A DNA stretch of 62,851 nt from Nitrosomonas sp. Lineage in GTDB: Bacteria > Pseudomonadota > Gammaproteobacteria > Burkholderiales > Nitrosomonadaceae. The translations under genes were made by a program, and so were the position numbers. The stretch lies in contig NZ_JAKFWH010000033.1 in NCBI RefSeq assembly GCF_021731985.1, positions 1 through 62,851 on the forward strand, read 5' to 3'. The notes beneath the pieces are model-generated. The model had not been told where the DNA came from and did not search any database. It worked only from the letters and a program-made list of their open reading frames with translations. Positions 54,120 through 62,851 of this stretch are shown here, one piece after another (the first letter of the stretch is position 1; each line of letters begins with the position of its first letter).

Positions 54120-55307
54120 TCAAAAAAGTTCTTGTACCGTAGCACAACCTCCAATTACTTTCTTAATATCTGTAGATTGCTCATACATTTTCTTGGAGTT
54201 TTCCACAAGTGCTTCTGTCAACGCTAATCTTACAAACTCTATCCCATCGCCTGTTTTTGCACTTAAACGAATGCGTGATATTCTACCATACTCATCGCGT
54301 GCGCAACCTTTGCCGCCCACCGCCAAGTCTGTTAGGTCAATCTTGTTTAAGATTAAAACTTGAGGAATTGTATCAGCATCGATTTCTTTTAATATCTTAT
54401 TAACTTCTTCGATCTGTTCATCACGATTCGGACTGCTGGCATCTATTACGTGAAGCAGTATATCGGCCTGAACAGTCTCTTCAAGCGTTGCACGAAAAGC
54501 TGCCACTAGCATATGCGGCAATTCGCGAATAAATCCTACGGTATCCGAAATTACTACTGAACCGCTTTCAGCGAGAAACAGTTTTCGTGTTGTCGTGTCC
54601 AATGTGGCAAACAGCTGATCGGCAGCATATGATTGCGCACGTGTTAATTTATTAAATAGAGTCGATTTTCCTGCATTAGTATAACCAACTATAGATACCG
54701 AAAGTACATTTGTACGCCGTCTTGATCGTCTTTGGACGTTACGTTGACGCTGCAAGGCTGAAAGCTTTTCTTTAAGTAATTTAACTCGCTTTTTAATTAA
54801 TCGTCGATCTGTTTCCAGTTGAGTTTCGCCAGGACCACGCAACCCAATACCGCCTTTTTGTCTCTCAAGATGCGTCCATCCACGCACAAGGCGTGTTGCA
54901 AGATGTTCTAACTGGGCCAATTCTACTTGTAACTTTCCTTCATGACTCTTAGCACGCTGAGAAAAAATATCGAGAATCAAACAAGTGCGATCGACGACAT
55001 TACAATTTAAGCGTAAGGACAAATTACGTTGCTGAGCTGGCGATAAATCATGGTTAAATATTACCAGCGAAGCATTGTTCTGCGATAATAGCTGCGCTAT
55101 TTCATCGATCTTTCCGCTTCCAATATAAGTTGTAGGATCAGGACGAGAACGTTTTCCTTCCACAACCGCCATAACCTGAATCTTAGCACTGATAGCCAAC
55201 TGCTCTAACTCTTGCAAGCTATCTTTATGCGTAGCACTACCAAAGTCAAGACCAACTAGTATTGCTGGATTAATAGCTTTTATTCTATCCAAACCTGATT
55301 CAGGCAT
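54120..55307 (-). CDS. hflX: Ribosome-rescue GTPase HflX
   Basis: A 395-aa GTPase that splits or dissociates ribosomes under stress. The amino HflX domain contains RSRPDPTTYIGSGKIDEIAQ and a glycine-rich linker GIGLRGPGETQLETDRR. The G domain has GYTNAGKSTLFNKLTRA, DTVGFIRELPH and LNKIDLTD. Its ATG overlaps the hfq stop by one base (TGATG), so the two are translated together, as in many proteobacteria. Confidence 0.96.
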   Translation of the reverse strand: MPESGLDRIKAINPAILVGLDFGSATHKDSLQELEQLAISAKIQVMAVVEGKRSRPDPTTYIGSGKIDEIAQLLSQNNASLVIFNHDLSPAQQRNLSLRLNCNVVDRTCLILDIFSQRAKSHEGKLQVELAQLEHLATRLVRGWTHLERQKGGIGLRGPGETQLETDRRLIKKRVKLLKEKLSALQRQRNVQRRSRRRTNVLSVSIVGYTNAGKSTLFNKLTRAQSYAADQLFATLDTTTRKLFLAESGSVVISDTVGFIRELPHMLVAAFRATLEETVQADILLHVIDASSPNRDEQIEEVNKILKEIDADTIPQVLILNKIDLTDLAVGGKGCARDEYGRISRIRLSAKTGDGIEFVRLALTEALVENSKKMYEQSTDIKKVIGGCATVQELF

Positions 55308-55552
55308 CAGGTATCACGAGCTTCCATTGTTTCAATAGGAATAGTAACAGCTCTTGCGGGCACTACTGTAGAGATCGCGTGCTTGTATACCATTTGCGTA
55401 ACTGAGTTTTTCAACAGTACTACATATTGATCAAATGAATCAATTTGTCCTTGCAATTTAATACCATTTACTAAATATATCGATACCGGAATATGCTCTT
55501 TGCGCAATATGTTTAGAAATGGATCTTGCAGTAACTGTCCCTTGTTACCCAT
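55307..55552 (-). CDS. hfq: RNA chaperone Hfq
   Basis: An 81-aa Sm-like protein with both Sm motifs: [20 protein letters not shown], then [20 protein letters not shown] and the YKHAISTVV block that follows it. The proximal-face residues (Q8-like in GQLLQD, YKH) are kept. The carboxyl tail is short, as usual in betaproteobacteria. It is the first gene of the hfq-hflX-hflK-hflC operon. Confidence 0.97.
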   Translation of the reverse strand: MGNKGQLLQDPFLNILRKEHIPVSIYLVNGIKLQGQIDSFDQYVVLLKNSVTQMVYKHAISTVVPARAVTIPIETMEARDT

Positions 55553-55697
55553 AGGTAACTCCCTATTCTAATTATTAGTTATTGGAATAAATAGTGACTC
55601 TACTTTATTTTTATATGTAAATCTATAACAGATTTCACTAATCAGTAGAACCACAAAATTAAATCAATCATTGTTTGTCATAATGATCGCCACATTG

Positions 55698-55735
55698 CAA
55701 GCATCCAGGTTATGTTCATAACATCTGGATGCTTG
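55698..55735. terminator. Strong hairpin between ccp and hfq
   Basis: CAAGCATCCAG and CTGGATGCTTG form an 11-bp outer stem, with an inner GTTATG/CATAAC stem and a two-base bulge (55698-55735). It lies 66 bp downstream of the peroxidase gene stop and 146 bp upstream of hfq on the same strand. It is a likely terminator of ccp. No clear T-run follows on the minus strand. Confidence 0.65.
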
Positions 55736-55801
55736 ATTTGTCTTCCATACTTCAAGAAAAATTCAACAAAATTGCTTCCGATTTTTTAAATTCTAGAGAA
55801 A

Positions 55802-56794
55802 TTAAAACGGTACGGATCTTGGTGTACTATTGTTGGAAGGTGGAAGAATCGGCATTCTGATATCAGGTTGCTCACCAGTTAATGTTTTTAGAAAAGCAAC
55901 AATACTATCAACTTCCTTCTTGTTAAAATCACGATCTAATTGCACTTTACCCATAGTCTTTACGGCATCTTCCAATGTTGCAGCCGCTCCATCATGAAAG
56001 TAGGGGTAAGTTAATTCAATATTTCGCAATGTTGGTACTTTAAAAACATTCAAGTCAGTATCTTTTCCAGTAACCGCTTTTCTTCCTTCTGCTTTACTTG
56101 CTGTTTTATAAGGGTGATGTACACCAAACTTCTGGTAAAGCGCACCACCTACAGCTGGTCCATTATGGCAACCCGAGCAACCACTACTCTTAAATAACTC
56201 ATACCCTTCCAGCTCCTGCTGATTCAGTGATTTTTTGTCACCTTCCAGCCATTTATCAAAACGTGATCCTGGTGTAACCAATGTTTCTTCAAAAGCAGCT
56301 ATCGCAGTGGTTACTCGATCGATATCAACCTGATCAGAACCAAATGCTTTTTGAAAATAACCGCGGTACTGAGGAATTGATTGCAACACTTCGACAGCCA
56401 CTTTATGCGTTGAAGCCATTTCACCTGGATTTGCGATAGGCCCTCCCGCTTGTTCTTTTAAATCCTTAGCACGTCCATCCCAGAACTGAGCTAAATTCAT
56501 GCTAGCATTTAATACAGTAGGAGCATTAATTGGGCCTTCTTGCCACTTATGACCAATAGAGGTCGGTATATTATCTGTTCCACCCATGCTTAAGTTATGG
56601 CAAGAATTACAGGAAATAAATCCGGATTTCGATAAGCGTGGATCAAAAAATAACATTTTACCCAGTTCAACCATATCAGCATTTGTTACTTTAGCAGCTT
56701 TAATGGGTTGGATAGGTTCATTGGCTGAAACATTAATCGAAGTGACAAGAGCGCCCATCGATAACAGTGACGCAACCAGTGTACGTATCTTCAT
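55802..56794 (-). CDS. Diheme cytochrome c peroxidase
   Basis: I start at ATG 56794 (AGGGAG site) because it leads straight into a signal peptide RTLVASLLSMGALVTSINVS. A longer frame from 56866 lacks a site. The mature periplasmic protein binds two c hemes, at CNSCH near residue 60-65 and CSGCH near 210. KMLFFDPRLSKSGFISCNSC and the carboxyl GFLKTL-like AFLKTLTGEQPD belong to the CcpA/MauG family. It reduces hydrogen peroxide with electrons from cytochrome c. The Nitrosomonas europaea enzyme is a structurally known member; that is established knowledge, and relatedness here is inferred. Confidence 0.93.
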   Translation of the reverse strand: MKIRTLVASLLSMGALVTSINVSANEPIQPIKAAKVTNADMVELGKMLFFDPRLSKSGFISCNSCHNLSMGGTDNIPTSIGHKWQEGPINAPTVLNASMNLAQFWDGRAKDLKEQAGGPIANPGEMASTHKVAVEVLQSIPQYRGYFQKAFGSDQVDIDRVTTAIAAFEETLVTPGSRFDKWLEGDKKSLNQQELEGYELFKSSGCSGCHNGPAVGGALYQKFGVHHPYKTASKAEGRKAVTGKDTDLNVFKVPTLRNIELTYPYFHDGAAATLEDAVKTMGKVQLDRDFNKKEVDSIVAFLKTLTGEQPDIRMPILPPSNNSTPRSVPF

Positions 56795-56971
56795 CGGTTT
56801 CTCCCTAAATAGATATAATAAAACGGCTGTAATGGCGCAGCCGATTACGCCTGATGAAACACCCACAAATGGGAATCTTTAAAAAACAAAGTGAAGCAAT
56901 TCTACCCCGTTTCTTAAAATTTACTGGGAATAACTCAAATAACCCTTAATAAATACTTTATATCAAACGGA

Positions 56972-57532
56972 CTATTCATTCACTTCCAGATGATTAATTA
57001 GAATCTCTCTTGTTTCACTGGCTAAATTATTTTTATCATAACCAGCGCTTTGACAAGGATCAGCTTTTAACAATCGTGATAATTCTGTCAATGCTTGTTT
57101 GTAAACCTTGCGTTTAAACTCTACAACCGAATCTAGTTCGACCCAATATTGATTCCAGCGCCAAGCGTCAAATTCTGGATGCGCACTTCCGCGTAACGAA
57201 ACATCACTATCGCGCCCTATCAAACGCAACAAATACCAAATTTGCTTTTGGCCTTTGTAGTTTCCGCGCCATTCACGCCTAATCCAGCGATCAGGTACCT
57301 CATATCTCAGCCAATCGCGCGTTCGCCCAACAATTTCAACGTGATTTGGATGCAACCCTATTTCTTCAGTTAATTCCCGATACATGGCTTGCTCAGGACT
57401 TTCTCCCGACTTAATACCACCTTGTGGAAATTGCCAAGAATTTTGTCTTATGCGCTTACCCCAAAATACTTCATTCTTTGAATTCAGCAGGATAATACCA
57501 ACATTGGGGCGATATCCGTTACGGTCAATCAT
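56972..57532 (-). CDS. rppH: RNA pyrophosphohydrolase RppH
   Basis: A 186-aa Nudix hydrolase that removes pyrophosphate from the 5' end of mRNAs and so triggers decay. It starts with [20 protein letters not shown]. The Nudix box is [20 protein letters not shown] followed by IGL, and QIWYLLRL and [11 protein letters not shown] complete the family pattern. It is divergent from proS, the usual neighbour in betaproteobacteria, with about 200 bp between the starts. Confidence 0.95.
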   Translation of the reverse strand: MIDRNGYRPNVGIILLNSKNEVFWGKRIRQNSWQFPQGGIKSGESPEQAMYRELTEEIGLHPNHVEIVGRTRDWLRYEVPDRWIRREWRGNYKGQKQIWYLLRLIGRDSDVSLRGSAHPEFDAWRWNQYWVELDSVVEFKRKVYKQALTELSRLLKADPCQSAGYDKNNLASETREILINHLEVNE

Positions 57533-57739
57533 GTGAATTACTCATTTGACCCATCAAATGGGTAGATTTTTTCATACTTTACTATAGATTGAAAGTGCCT
57601 ATAAAACAAAAACTCCATACCTTAGAGAGATTCTATCTATTTAAGTTGATAATCTATCCATAACGATAGACTAACTCGCACTTCGCCAAGTATTTCAAGG
57701 TAAAATTACTATCATCTTATTATCATAATGGAATCACTC

Positions 57740-59449
57740 ATGCGCGTCTCGCAATTTTTTATTTCAACGCTTAAGGAAGCACCTACCGAAGCAGAACTAA
57801 TCAGTCACAAACTTATGCTACGCGCCGGGCTAATCAAACGCTTAGGCAGTGGACTATATACTTGGATGCCGTTGGGTTTAAGAATACTACGAAAAATAGA
57901 AAACATTGTTCGTGATGAAATGAATAAAAGTGGCGCTATAGAAGTTTTGATGCCTGCGATACAACCTGCTGAATTATGGCAAGAAACTGGCAGATGGGAT
58001 GTATTCGGTCCACAAATGCTAAAAATCAAAGATCGGCATGAACATGATTTCTGTTTTGGCCCAACGCATGAGGAAATCATAACCGACATAGTACGCAGAG
58101 AAATCAAAAGCTATCGTCAATTACCACTCAATTTCTATCAAATACAAACAAAATTTCGTGATGAAATTCGACCACGTTTTGGAGTAATGCGTGCACGAGA
58201 ATTCTTAATGAAAGACGCGTATTCTTTCCACACTGATGAAGACAGTCTGATGCAAACCTATCAACTCATGTATGAAACTTATAGCCGTATTTTTACACGC
58301 CTTGGTCTGAAATTTCGTGCCGTTGCGGCTGATACTGGTGCTATAGGAGGCAGTGGTTCACATGAATTTCATGTCTTAGCTGAATCTGGTGAGGATGCGA
58401 TCGCATTTTGTCCAGAATCAGATTATGCCGCCAATATTGAGTTGGCTAGTGCATTATCAGCGCAACAAGAACGGGCTAAACCCGAAGGTGTTATGCTGAA
58501 AATCCCAACACCCAATAAAAAAACCTGTATTGAAGTTGCGGAATTCTTAGAAATACCATTACAAAAAACAATCAAAACCCTTGCAGTAAAGGCAAATAAT
58601 AAAATATTTTTACTATTACTGCGGGGTGATCATCAACTCAACGAATTAAAAGTGAGGAGAATACCCTTTTTATCCGAGTTCCAGATGGCAAGCGAATCAG
58701 ATATTCTACTTGAGACTGGAACAATACCTGGATACATTGGTCCCGTTGGGTTAGATACTTGTGTGATTGCTGATCAAACTGTCATGAGTATGAGTAACTT
58801 TGTTTGTGGGGCAAACAAAGAAGGGGTTCATCTGACACAGGTGAATTTTGATCGTGACCTCAAAATACCCGATCATGTTTTCGATATCCGAAATGTTGTT
58901 GCAGGTGATGATTCTCCGGACGGTAAAGGAAGACTAGAAATCTGCCGCGGAATTGAAGTAGGCCATATTTTCCAGTTGCGTACAAAATATTCTGAAATCA
59001 TGAAAGCCAGCTATCTCGACGAATCGGGTCAAACCCAATACATGGAAATGGGTTGCTATGGCATCGGTATTTCACGCATTGTTGCCGCCGCAATTGAACA
59101 AAATCACGATGATCATGGCATCATTTTTCCAGCCACGATGGCGCCCTTTCAGCTCGCAATCATACCGATTGGTCTGCAGAAAAGTAGTTTGGTAAAAGAT
59201 GCCGTGGAAAAACTGTATCAACAGTTTTCAGATGCTCAAATCGAAGTGCTTTTAGATGATCGTGACGAACGCCCTGGTGTCATGTTCGCCGATATGGAGT
59301 TAATAGGTATTCCGCATCGGATTGTGATTGGCGAACGAGGTCTCAAGCAATCCATCATTGAATATCAAGGAAGAAAAGATCAAGCATCGCAAGCGATACC
59401 CATGGACCTAATTTTTTCATTTATAGCAAATAAAATATGTACAAACTAA
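57740..59449 (+). CDS. proS: Prolyl-tRNA synthetase
   Basis: A 569-aa class II synthetase of the bacterial type. I start at ATG 57740 ([20 protein letters not shown]), which has a GGA 8 bp upstream. ATG 57728 would add four residues. Motif 2 is visible in [20 protein letters not shown]. The editing domain (INS) is present between residues 220 and 400. The motif 3 region is [20 protein letters not shown], and the anticodon-binding domain ends the protein. A lytic transglycosylase gene overlaps its end by 13 bp. Confidence 0.96.
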   Translation: MRVSQFFISTLKEAPTEAELISHKLMLRAGLIKRLGSGLYTWMPLGLRILRKIENIVRDEMNKSGAIEVLMPAIQPAELWQETGRWDVFGPQMLKIKDRHEHDFCFGPTHEEIITDIVRREIKSYRQLPLNFYQIQTKFRDEIRPRFGVMRAREFLMKDAYSFHTDEDSLMQTYQLMYETYSRIFTRLGLKFRAVAADTGAIGGSGSHEFHVLAESGEDAIAFCPESDYAANIELASALSAQQERAKPEGVMLKIPTPNKKTCIEVAEFLEIPLQKTIKTLAVKANNKIFLLLLRGDHQLNELKVRRIPFLSEFQMASESDILLETGTIPGYIGPVGLDTCVIADQTVMSMSNFVCGANKEGVHLTQVNFDRDLKIPDHVFDIRNVVAGDDSPDGKGRLEICRGIEVGHIFQLRTKYSEIMKASYLDESGQTQYMEMGCYGIGISRIVAAAIEQNHDDHGIIFPATMAPFQLAIIPIGLQKSSLVKDAVEKLYQQFSDAQIEVLLDDRDERPGVMFADMELIGIPHRIVIGERGLKQSIIEYQGRKDQASQAIPMDLIFSFIANKICTN

Positions 59450-60027
59450 TTTGCACGATACTACTTTTGCTCTTTACAGGCATCATACATGCCAATAATC
59501 CGCATTATGAAACGCTTGCTGCCAATACCCAAACAGTCATTCTCCACGAAAGAAGTGATCAGGCCGCTTCATACACTGAATATGCCGCCGTAGCTGACAG
59601 TATCACTTGGCTTATCAGCATGAGTCGCCGCTTAGAGAAATTCATACCTGATCCAATCGAACGGGAAGAATTTCTGAGAACGGTTTTTTATGAAGCAACA
59701 CGTGCAGGATTGGATCCGCAACTTGTGTTAAGTGTGATTCAAGTTGAAAGTGGTTTCAAAAAATACGCCCTTTCGCATGCGGGTGCGCGCGGCTATATGC
59801 AAGTGATGCCATTCTGGACTGAAGCCATTGGCCACCGGGATCACAATCTTTTTCATTTGCGCGTTAATTTACGCTATGGATGCACCATTCTGCGCCATTA
59901 CCTCAATAAAGAAAAAGGCGATTATTTCCGTGCCCTTGGACGATACAATGGCAGCTTGGGTGAAATTACCTATCCACAGCTTGTGTTTAATAAATGGCAA
60001 ACCACTTGGCGTTATACCGCATCATAG
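59437..60027 (+). CDS. Lytic murein transglycosylase (SLT domain)
   Basis: A 196-aa exported enzyme. The signal peptide is [14 protein letters not shown]. The SLT core contains the catalytic glutamate in [20 protein letters not shown], then YMQVMPFW, and the later [11 protein letters not shown] and [10 protein letters not shown]. It cleaves peptidoglycan glycan strands. It begins inside the end of proS, so it is translationally coupled. It resembles the small soluble SLT enzymes often found after proS in betaproteobacteria. Confidence 0.9.
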   Translation: MYKLICTILLLLFTGIIHANNPHYETLAANTQTVILHERSDQAASYTEYAAVADSITWLISMSRRLEKFIPDPIEREEFLRTVFYEATRAGLDPQLVLSVIQVESGFKKYALSHAGARGYMQVMPFWTEAIGHRDHNLFHLRVNLRYGCTILRHYLNKEKGDYFRALGRYNGSLGEITYPQLVFNKWQTTWRYTAS

Positions 60028-60085
60028 CCGAAAAAATAGTTAGGTATTTCTATTGATTATCAATCGAGAAACTGAATCAAATTTA

Positions 60086-60610
60086 TTAGCGCGTTTGGCC
60101 CACACTTTTCTTAATTGACTTTGACTCAATAAACTTTTCTATACTTTCTCTCGAAATGATCCCAAGCTGGCGCGCAGCTGGTTTTCCATCCGGATCAAAA
60201 AAATAAGTACTGGGCAGCAGTGAAATATCGTCGAGTTGAGAAGCAATCTGCCGATTACCTAAAACAGTGGGATATGTAATTGACATCGACTGAACAAAAT
60301 CCATAACCACTTGTGGGTCACTAAAATCCATTGCCACACCAATCACCATAATGTCTTTTCGGCTCTCATATAACTCAATTAAATCAGGAATTTCTTTCAA
60401 GCATGGCGGACACCAAGTTGCCCAGAAATTAACCAGAACCCACCGTCCTTTATAGTCTGCCAGCTTATGAATCTTCCCTGTAGCATCTTTGAACTGAAAT
60501 GCTTGTGCTTGAGCACTCAGTATCAGTGTTACCAAACAAAACAACACTGCCAGTTTGTGCTTCATCACTTTGTGGCAAAGCTTCCATTGAGTTCTTGTCG
60601 ACATTCTCAA
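60086..60610 (-). CDS. TlpA-like periplasmic thioredoxin-fold protein
   Basis: The open frame is 174 codons. ATG 60565 is the likelier start because it begins the signal peptide MKHKLAVLFCLVTLILSAQA. The active site is FWATWCPPCLKEIPDL, and VIGVAMDFSDPQVVMDFVQ and LPSTYFFDPDG follow the TlpA/redoxin pattern. It probably acts as a periplasmic thiol-disulfide reductase, for example in cytochrome c maturation. It lies 5 bp after leuA. Confidence 0.9.
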   Translation of the reverse strand: MRMSTRTQWKLCHKVMKHKLAVLFCLVTLILSAQAQAFQFKDATGKIHKLADYKGRWVLVNFWATWCPPCLKEIPDLIELYESRKDIMVIGVAMDFSDPQVVMDFVQSMSITYPTVLGNRQIASQLDDISLLPSTYFFDPDGKPAARQLGIISRESIEKFIESKSIKKSVGQTR

Positions 60611-60615
60611 CTCTG

Positions 60616-62160
60616 CTATACCTGCGGATGAGCCCGTTCCAGCTTGCTATGCAGCTTATTGAGCGCACTGAGATAGGCTTTTGCTGACGCCACAACAATA
60701 TCGGTATCTGCGCCATGTCCATTGACGATACGGTCAGACTTCTGTAGCCGTACGGTTACTTCTCCTTGTGCATCAGTTCCACTGGTAATATTGTTAACCG
60801 AAAATAATTGCAGCTTAACCCCACTGGATAGTAGCGTTTCAATCGCACGGAAAGTCGCATCCACCGGACCGCTTCCTTGAGATTCAGCGTTCATTTCACT
60901 TCCATCGTCAGAAATAACAATACGCGCATAAGGAACTTCGCCTGTTTCGCAGTGAATGGTAAGTGATATTAATCGGTAGCGCTCTTGTAGTACCAGTACT
61001 TCATCTGAAACCAGTGCATGGAGGTCTTCATCAAATATCTCGTGCTTCTTATCCGCCAACTCCTTGAAACGCATAAAAATATTATTGAGCATTTCTTCGG
61101 ATTCCAGTTCAATGCCTAACTCCATAAGGCGATTGCGGAATGCATTACGCCCGGAATGTTTTCCCAGTAATAACTTGTTTGCACCCCAACCCACATCTTC
61201 TGCGCGCATGATTTCGTATGTCTCTCGGTGTTTCAGCACGCCATCCTGATGAATACCAGATTCATGTGCAAAAGCATTGGCTCCTACAATCGCTTTATTG
61301 GGCTGCACCGGGAAACCGGTAATGCCGGAAACCAGCTTACTTGCCGATACAATATGCGTGGCATCGATTTTCGTATCACAGGGAAAATAATCCTGGCGCG
61401 TTCGCACAGCCATAACAACTTCTTCCAGTGAGGCATTGCCTGCTCTCTCTCCTAAGCCATTAATGGTGCATTCCACTTGCCGCGCGCCATTCATAACGGC
61501 AGCCAGCGAATTGGCTACAGCCAACCCTAAATCATTATGACAATGTACCGAAAAAATCGCTTTATCCGAATTCGGAATGCGTTCACGCAAACTACGAATC
61601 AGCTTACCGAACTGATCCGGCATGGTATAACCCACCGTATCCGGAATATTCAATGTCGTCGCACCTGCGTCAATAACAGCTTCAAGTATCTGACACAAGA
61701 AATCTATTTCTGAGCGACCTGCATCCTCTGGAGAGAACTCAACATTATCGGTATACTGACGCGCCCATTTCACAGCTTTCACGGCTTGTGTAATCACCTG
61801 ATCAGGCGACATCCTTAGTTTATTCTTCATATGGATTGGAGATGTCGCAATAAACGTATGGATACGCGCCGATTGCGCACCTTTTAATGCTTCACCTGCA
61901 CGCTGAATATCAGCCTCGATCGCACGTGCCAATCCACATACCACACTTGCCTTTACCGAGTCAGCCACTGCTTTAACAGCTTCAAAATCGCCGTTAGATG
62001 CTGCTGGGAATCCTGCTTCAATAACATCCACACCCATACGTTCCAGCTGCCAGGCGATGCGCACCTTTTCTTCTTTAGTCATGGACGCACCAGGACTTTG
62101 TTCACCGTCACGCAGCGTCGTATCAAAAATAATTAAATGCTCTTGCATTATGCTCTCCAC
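60616..62160 (-). CDS. leuA: 2-isopropylmalate synthase
   Basis: A 514-aa enzyme that condenses acetyl-CoA and 2-oxoisovalerate in the first step of leucine synthesis. The TIM-barrel signatures are [55 protein letters not shown] and GAN-type [19 protein letters not shown]. The carboxyl LeuA dimer (allosteric) domain covers about residues 390-510. The upstream neighbour pssA on the same strand is a conserved association. Confidence 0.96.
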   Translation of the reverse strand: MESIMQEHLIIFDTTLRDGEQSPGASMTKEEKVRIAWQLERMGVDVIEAGFPAASNGDFEAVKAVADSVKASVVCGLARAIEADIQRAGEALKGAQSARIHTFIATSPIHMKNKLRMSPDQVITQAVKAVKWARQYTDNVEFSPEDAGRSEIDFLCQILEAVIDAGATTLNIPDTVGYTMPDQFGKLIRSLRERIPNSDKAIFSVHCHNDLGLAVANSLAAVMNGARQVECTINGLGERAGNASLEEVVMAVRTRQDYFPCDTKIDATHIVSASKLVSGITGFPVQPNKAIVGANAFAHESGIHQDGVLKHRETYEIMRAEDVGWGANKLLLGKHSGRNAFRNRLMELGIELESEEMLNNIFMRFKELADKKHEIFDEDLHALVSDEVLVLQERYRLISLTIHCETGEVPYARIVISDDGSEMNAESQGSGPVDATFRAIETLLSSGVKLQLFSVNNITSGTDAQGEVTVRLQKSDRIVNGHGADTDIVVASAKAYLSALNKLHSKLERAHPQV

Positions 62161-62376
62161 TTCAGGAAGAAAACTTAAAGTAAGATAAAACTCGTTTTTC
62201 GAATTTTATAGGGAAGAAAGGGAAATAGGGATAGAAAATTTTAGCGCGCAAGGCGCAACAACGATCCCGATAGAGCCATCGGATCTGAAAGAAAATGTAG
62301 CAAGTGGTTATACTTTTTTGCAAACATAATGGTTGTGAATATAAATAGTTTTTTCTTTCTGTGCAATAGATAATCG

Positions 62377-62851
62377 TCAGGAGCTCGGTGTTTCACTATT
62401 TTTTTTACTTCTGCCAAACCGCCATAATTTAACAAAATAACCCGAAAATGCATACGCCGCAAACAGAGAAAATAATACGAGCGGCGGATGACTGGGAATT
62501 AAAACAAAAAAGAACAGTACTAATAATAAGACTGTAAAGAATGGAACCCGGCGACGTAAATTAATTTCTTTACCGCTATAATAAGGAATATTACTAACCA
62601 TGGTTAAAGCAGCAAATAAGGTAACGATACTAGCCAGCCATTTTATATCACTCCCTTGCACCTGAAAATTAAGCATTACCCAAACAAGTCCTGCGATTAA
62701 TGCAGCTGCGGCAGGACTAGGCAAGCCTTGAAAAAAACGCTTATCAACCACTTCTATATTGGTATTGAATCGCGCAAGCCGCAAAGCCGCACATGCACAG
62801 TAAATAAATGCGATAATCCAGCCCCATTGATCCATATCTTTCAAAGCCCAC
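62377..62851 (-). CDS. pssA: CDP-diacylglycerol-serine O-phosphatidyltransferase, C-terminal part (cut by window end)
   Basis: The frame is open to the window edge and starts in mid-gene (WALKDMDQWGWIIAFIYCAC). It encodes the carboxyl part of a PssA-type CDP-alcohol phosphatidyltransferase: RLARFNTNIEVVDKRFFQGL, PSPAAAALIAGLVW and several membrane helices. The catalytic DG...AR...G...D...D motif lies outside the window. It makes phosphatidylserine, the precursor of phosphatidylethanolamine. A gap of about 215 bp separates it from leuA. Confidence 0.88.
   Translation of the reverse strand, partial: WALKDMDQWGWIIAFIYCACAALRLARFNTNIEVVDKRFFQGLPSPAAAALIAGLVWVMLNFQVQGSDIKWLASIVTLFAALTMVSNIPYYSGKEINLRRRVPFFTVLLLVLFFFVLIPSHPPLVLFSLFAAYAFSGYFVKLWRFGRSKKNSETPSS

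Noticed and set aside
55307..55309. Possible frameshift at the hfq/hflX border
   Set aside because: TGATG is a normal one-base stop/start overlap; both proteins are complete.

Overview
The window looks like a piece of a betaproteobacterial chromosome, most likely from the Nitrosomonadaceae (Nitrosomonas-like). This is inferred from gene content and order, not from a database search. The markers are an adjacent pair of cyanophycin synthetase genes, a diheme cytochrome c peroxidase, PEP-CTERM proteins with an EpsA-type LuxR regulator, a PilJ/ChpA pilus chemosensory pair, pilC-pilD-coaE-zapD, hfq-hflX-hflK-hflC-DUF2065-hisZ-purA and pssA-leuA. Base composition is moderate and slightly AT-rich by eye. 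Most of the window is ordinary core genome. The unusual parts are small islands of gene decay and mobile-element remnants between the core operons.

Layout. 1-1762: a STAND-type NTPase gene broken by a frameshift and lacking its C-terminal sensor. 1880-5243: cstA with its small partner, then a DedA-family gene. 5342-6230: a decayed stretch holding a deleted HpnN-like RND transporter gene, a 140-bp MITE-like repeat flanked by TTAA, and a frameshifted amino-acid permease remnant. 6350-10628 (minus): pgpA, thiL, nusB, ribH, ribBA and ribE, a riboflavin/thiamine/lipid housekeeping block, followed by tRNA-Arg(CCG) and a CorC-like gene. 12710-17610 (plus): two translationally coupled cyanophycin synthetase genes. 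The first has a degenerate and truncated Mur-ligase half; the second is complete. They are followed by a perfect hairpin shared with convergent zapD. 17654-22344 (minus): zapD, coaE, pilD, pilC and an epimerase-like gene. 22394-26509: a ferredoxin reductase-like gene, and hemC-hemD with hemY. 26632-33192 (plus): ppc, an orphan non-catalytic M16 peptidase homologue, rsmD, coaD, a 2[4Fe-4S] ferredoxin and an HDOD gene.

33254-33618 is an eroded IS5-like element. 33699-40485 (minus) encodes the pilus chemosensory kinase ChpA/PilL and receptor PilJ. The expected pilG/H/I genes are not upstream. The space holds two PEP-CTERM protein genes (each followed by the same hairpin), an EpsA-type regulator and a putative 50-aa leader gene. 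ilvA follows. 46519-48585 is a second decay and accessory island: a small lipoprotein gene with two in-frame stops and a 110-bp MITE with 16-bp perfect inverted repeats and a TTAG duplication, a frameshifted downstream partner, a cysteine-rich secreted protein and a secreted coiled-coil protein.

48592-57532 (minus) holds a GNAT gene, purA, hisZ, DUF2065, hflC, hflK, hflX, hfq, ccp and rppH. 57740-60027 (plus) holds proS and a lytic transglycosylase gene. The window ends with a TlpA-like gene, leuA and a partial pssA on the minus strand. I found no CRISPR array, prophage, rRNA or complete insertion sequence. I see no clear new multi-gene system. The best leads are the divergent CphA pair, the EpsA/PEP-CTERM cluster with its small ORF and repeated hairpins, and the two MITE families associated with broken genes.
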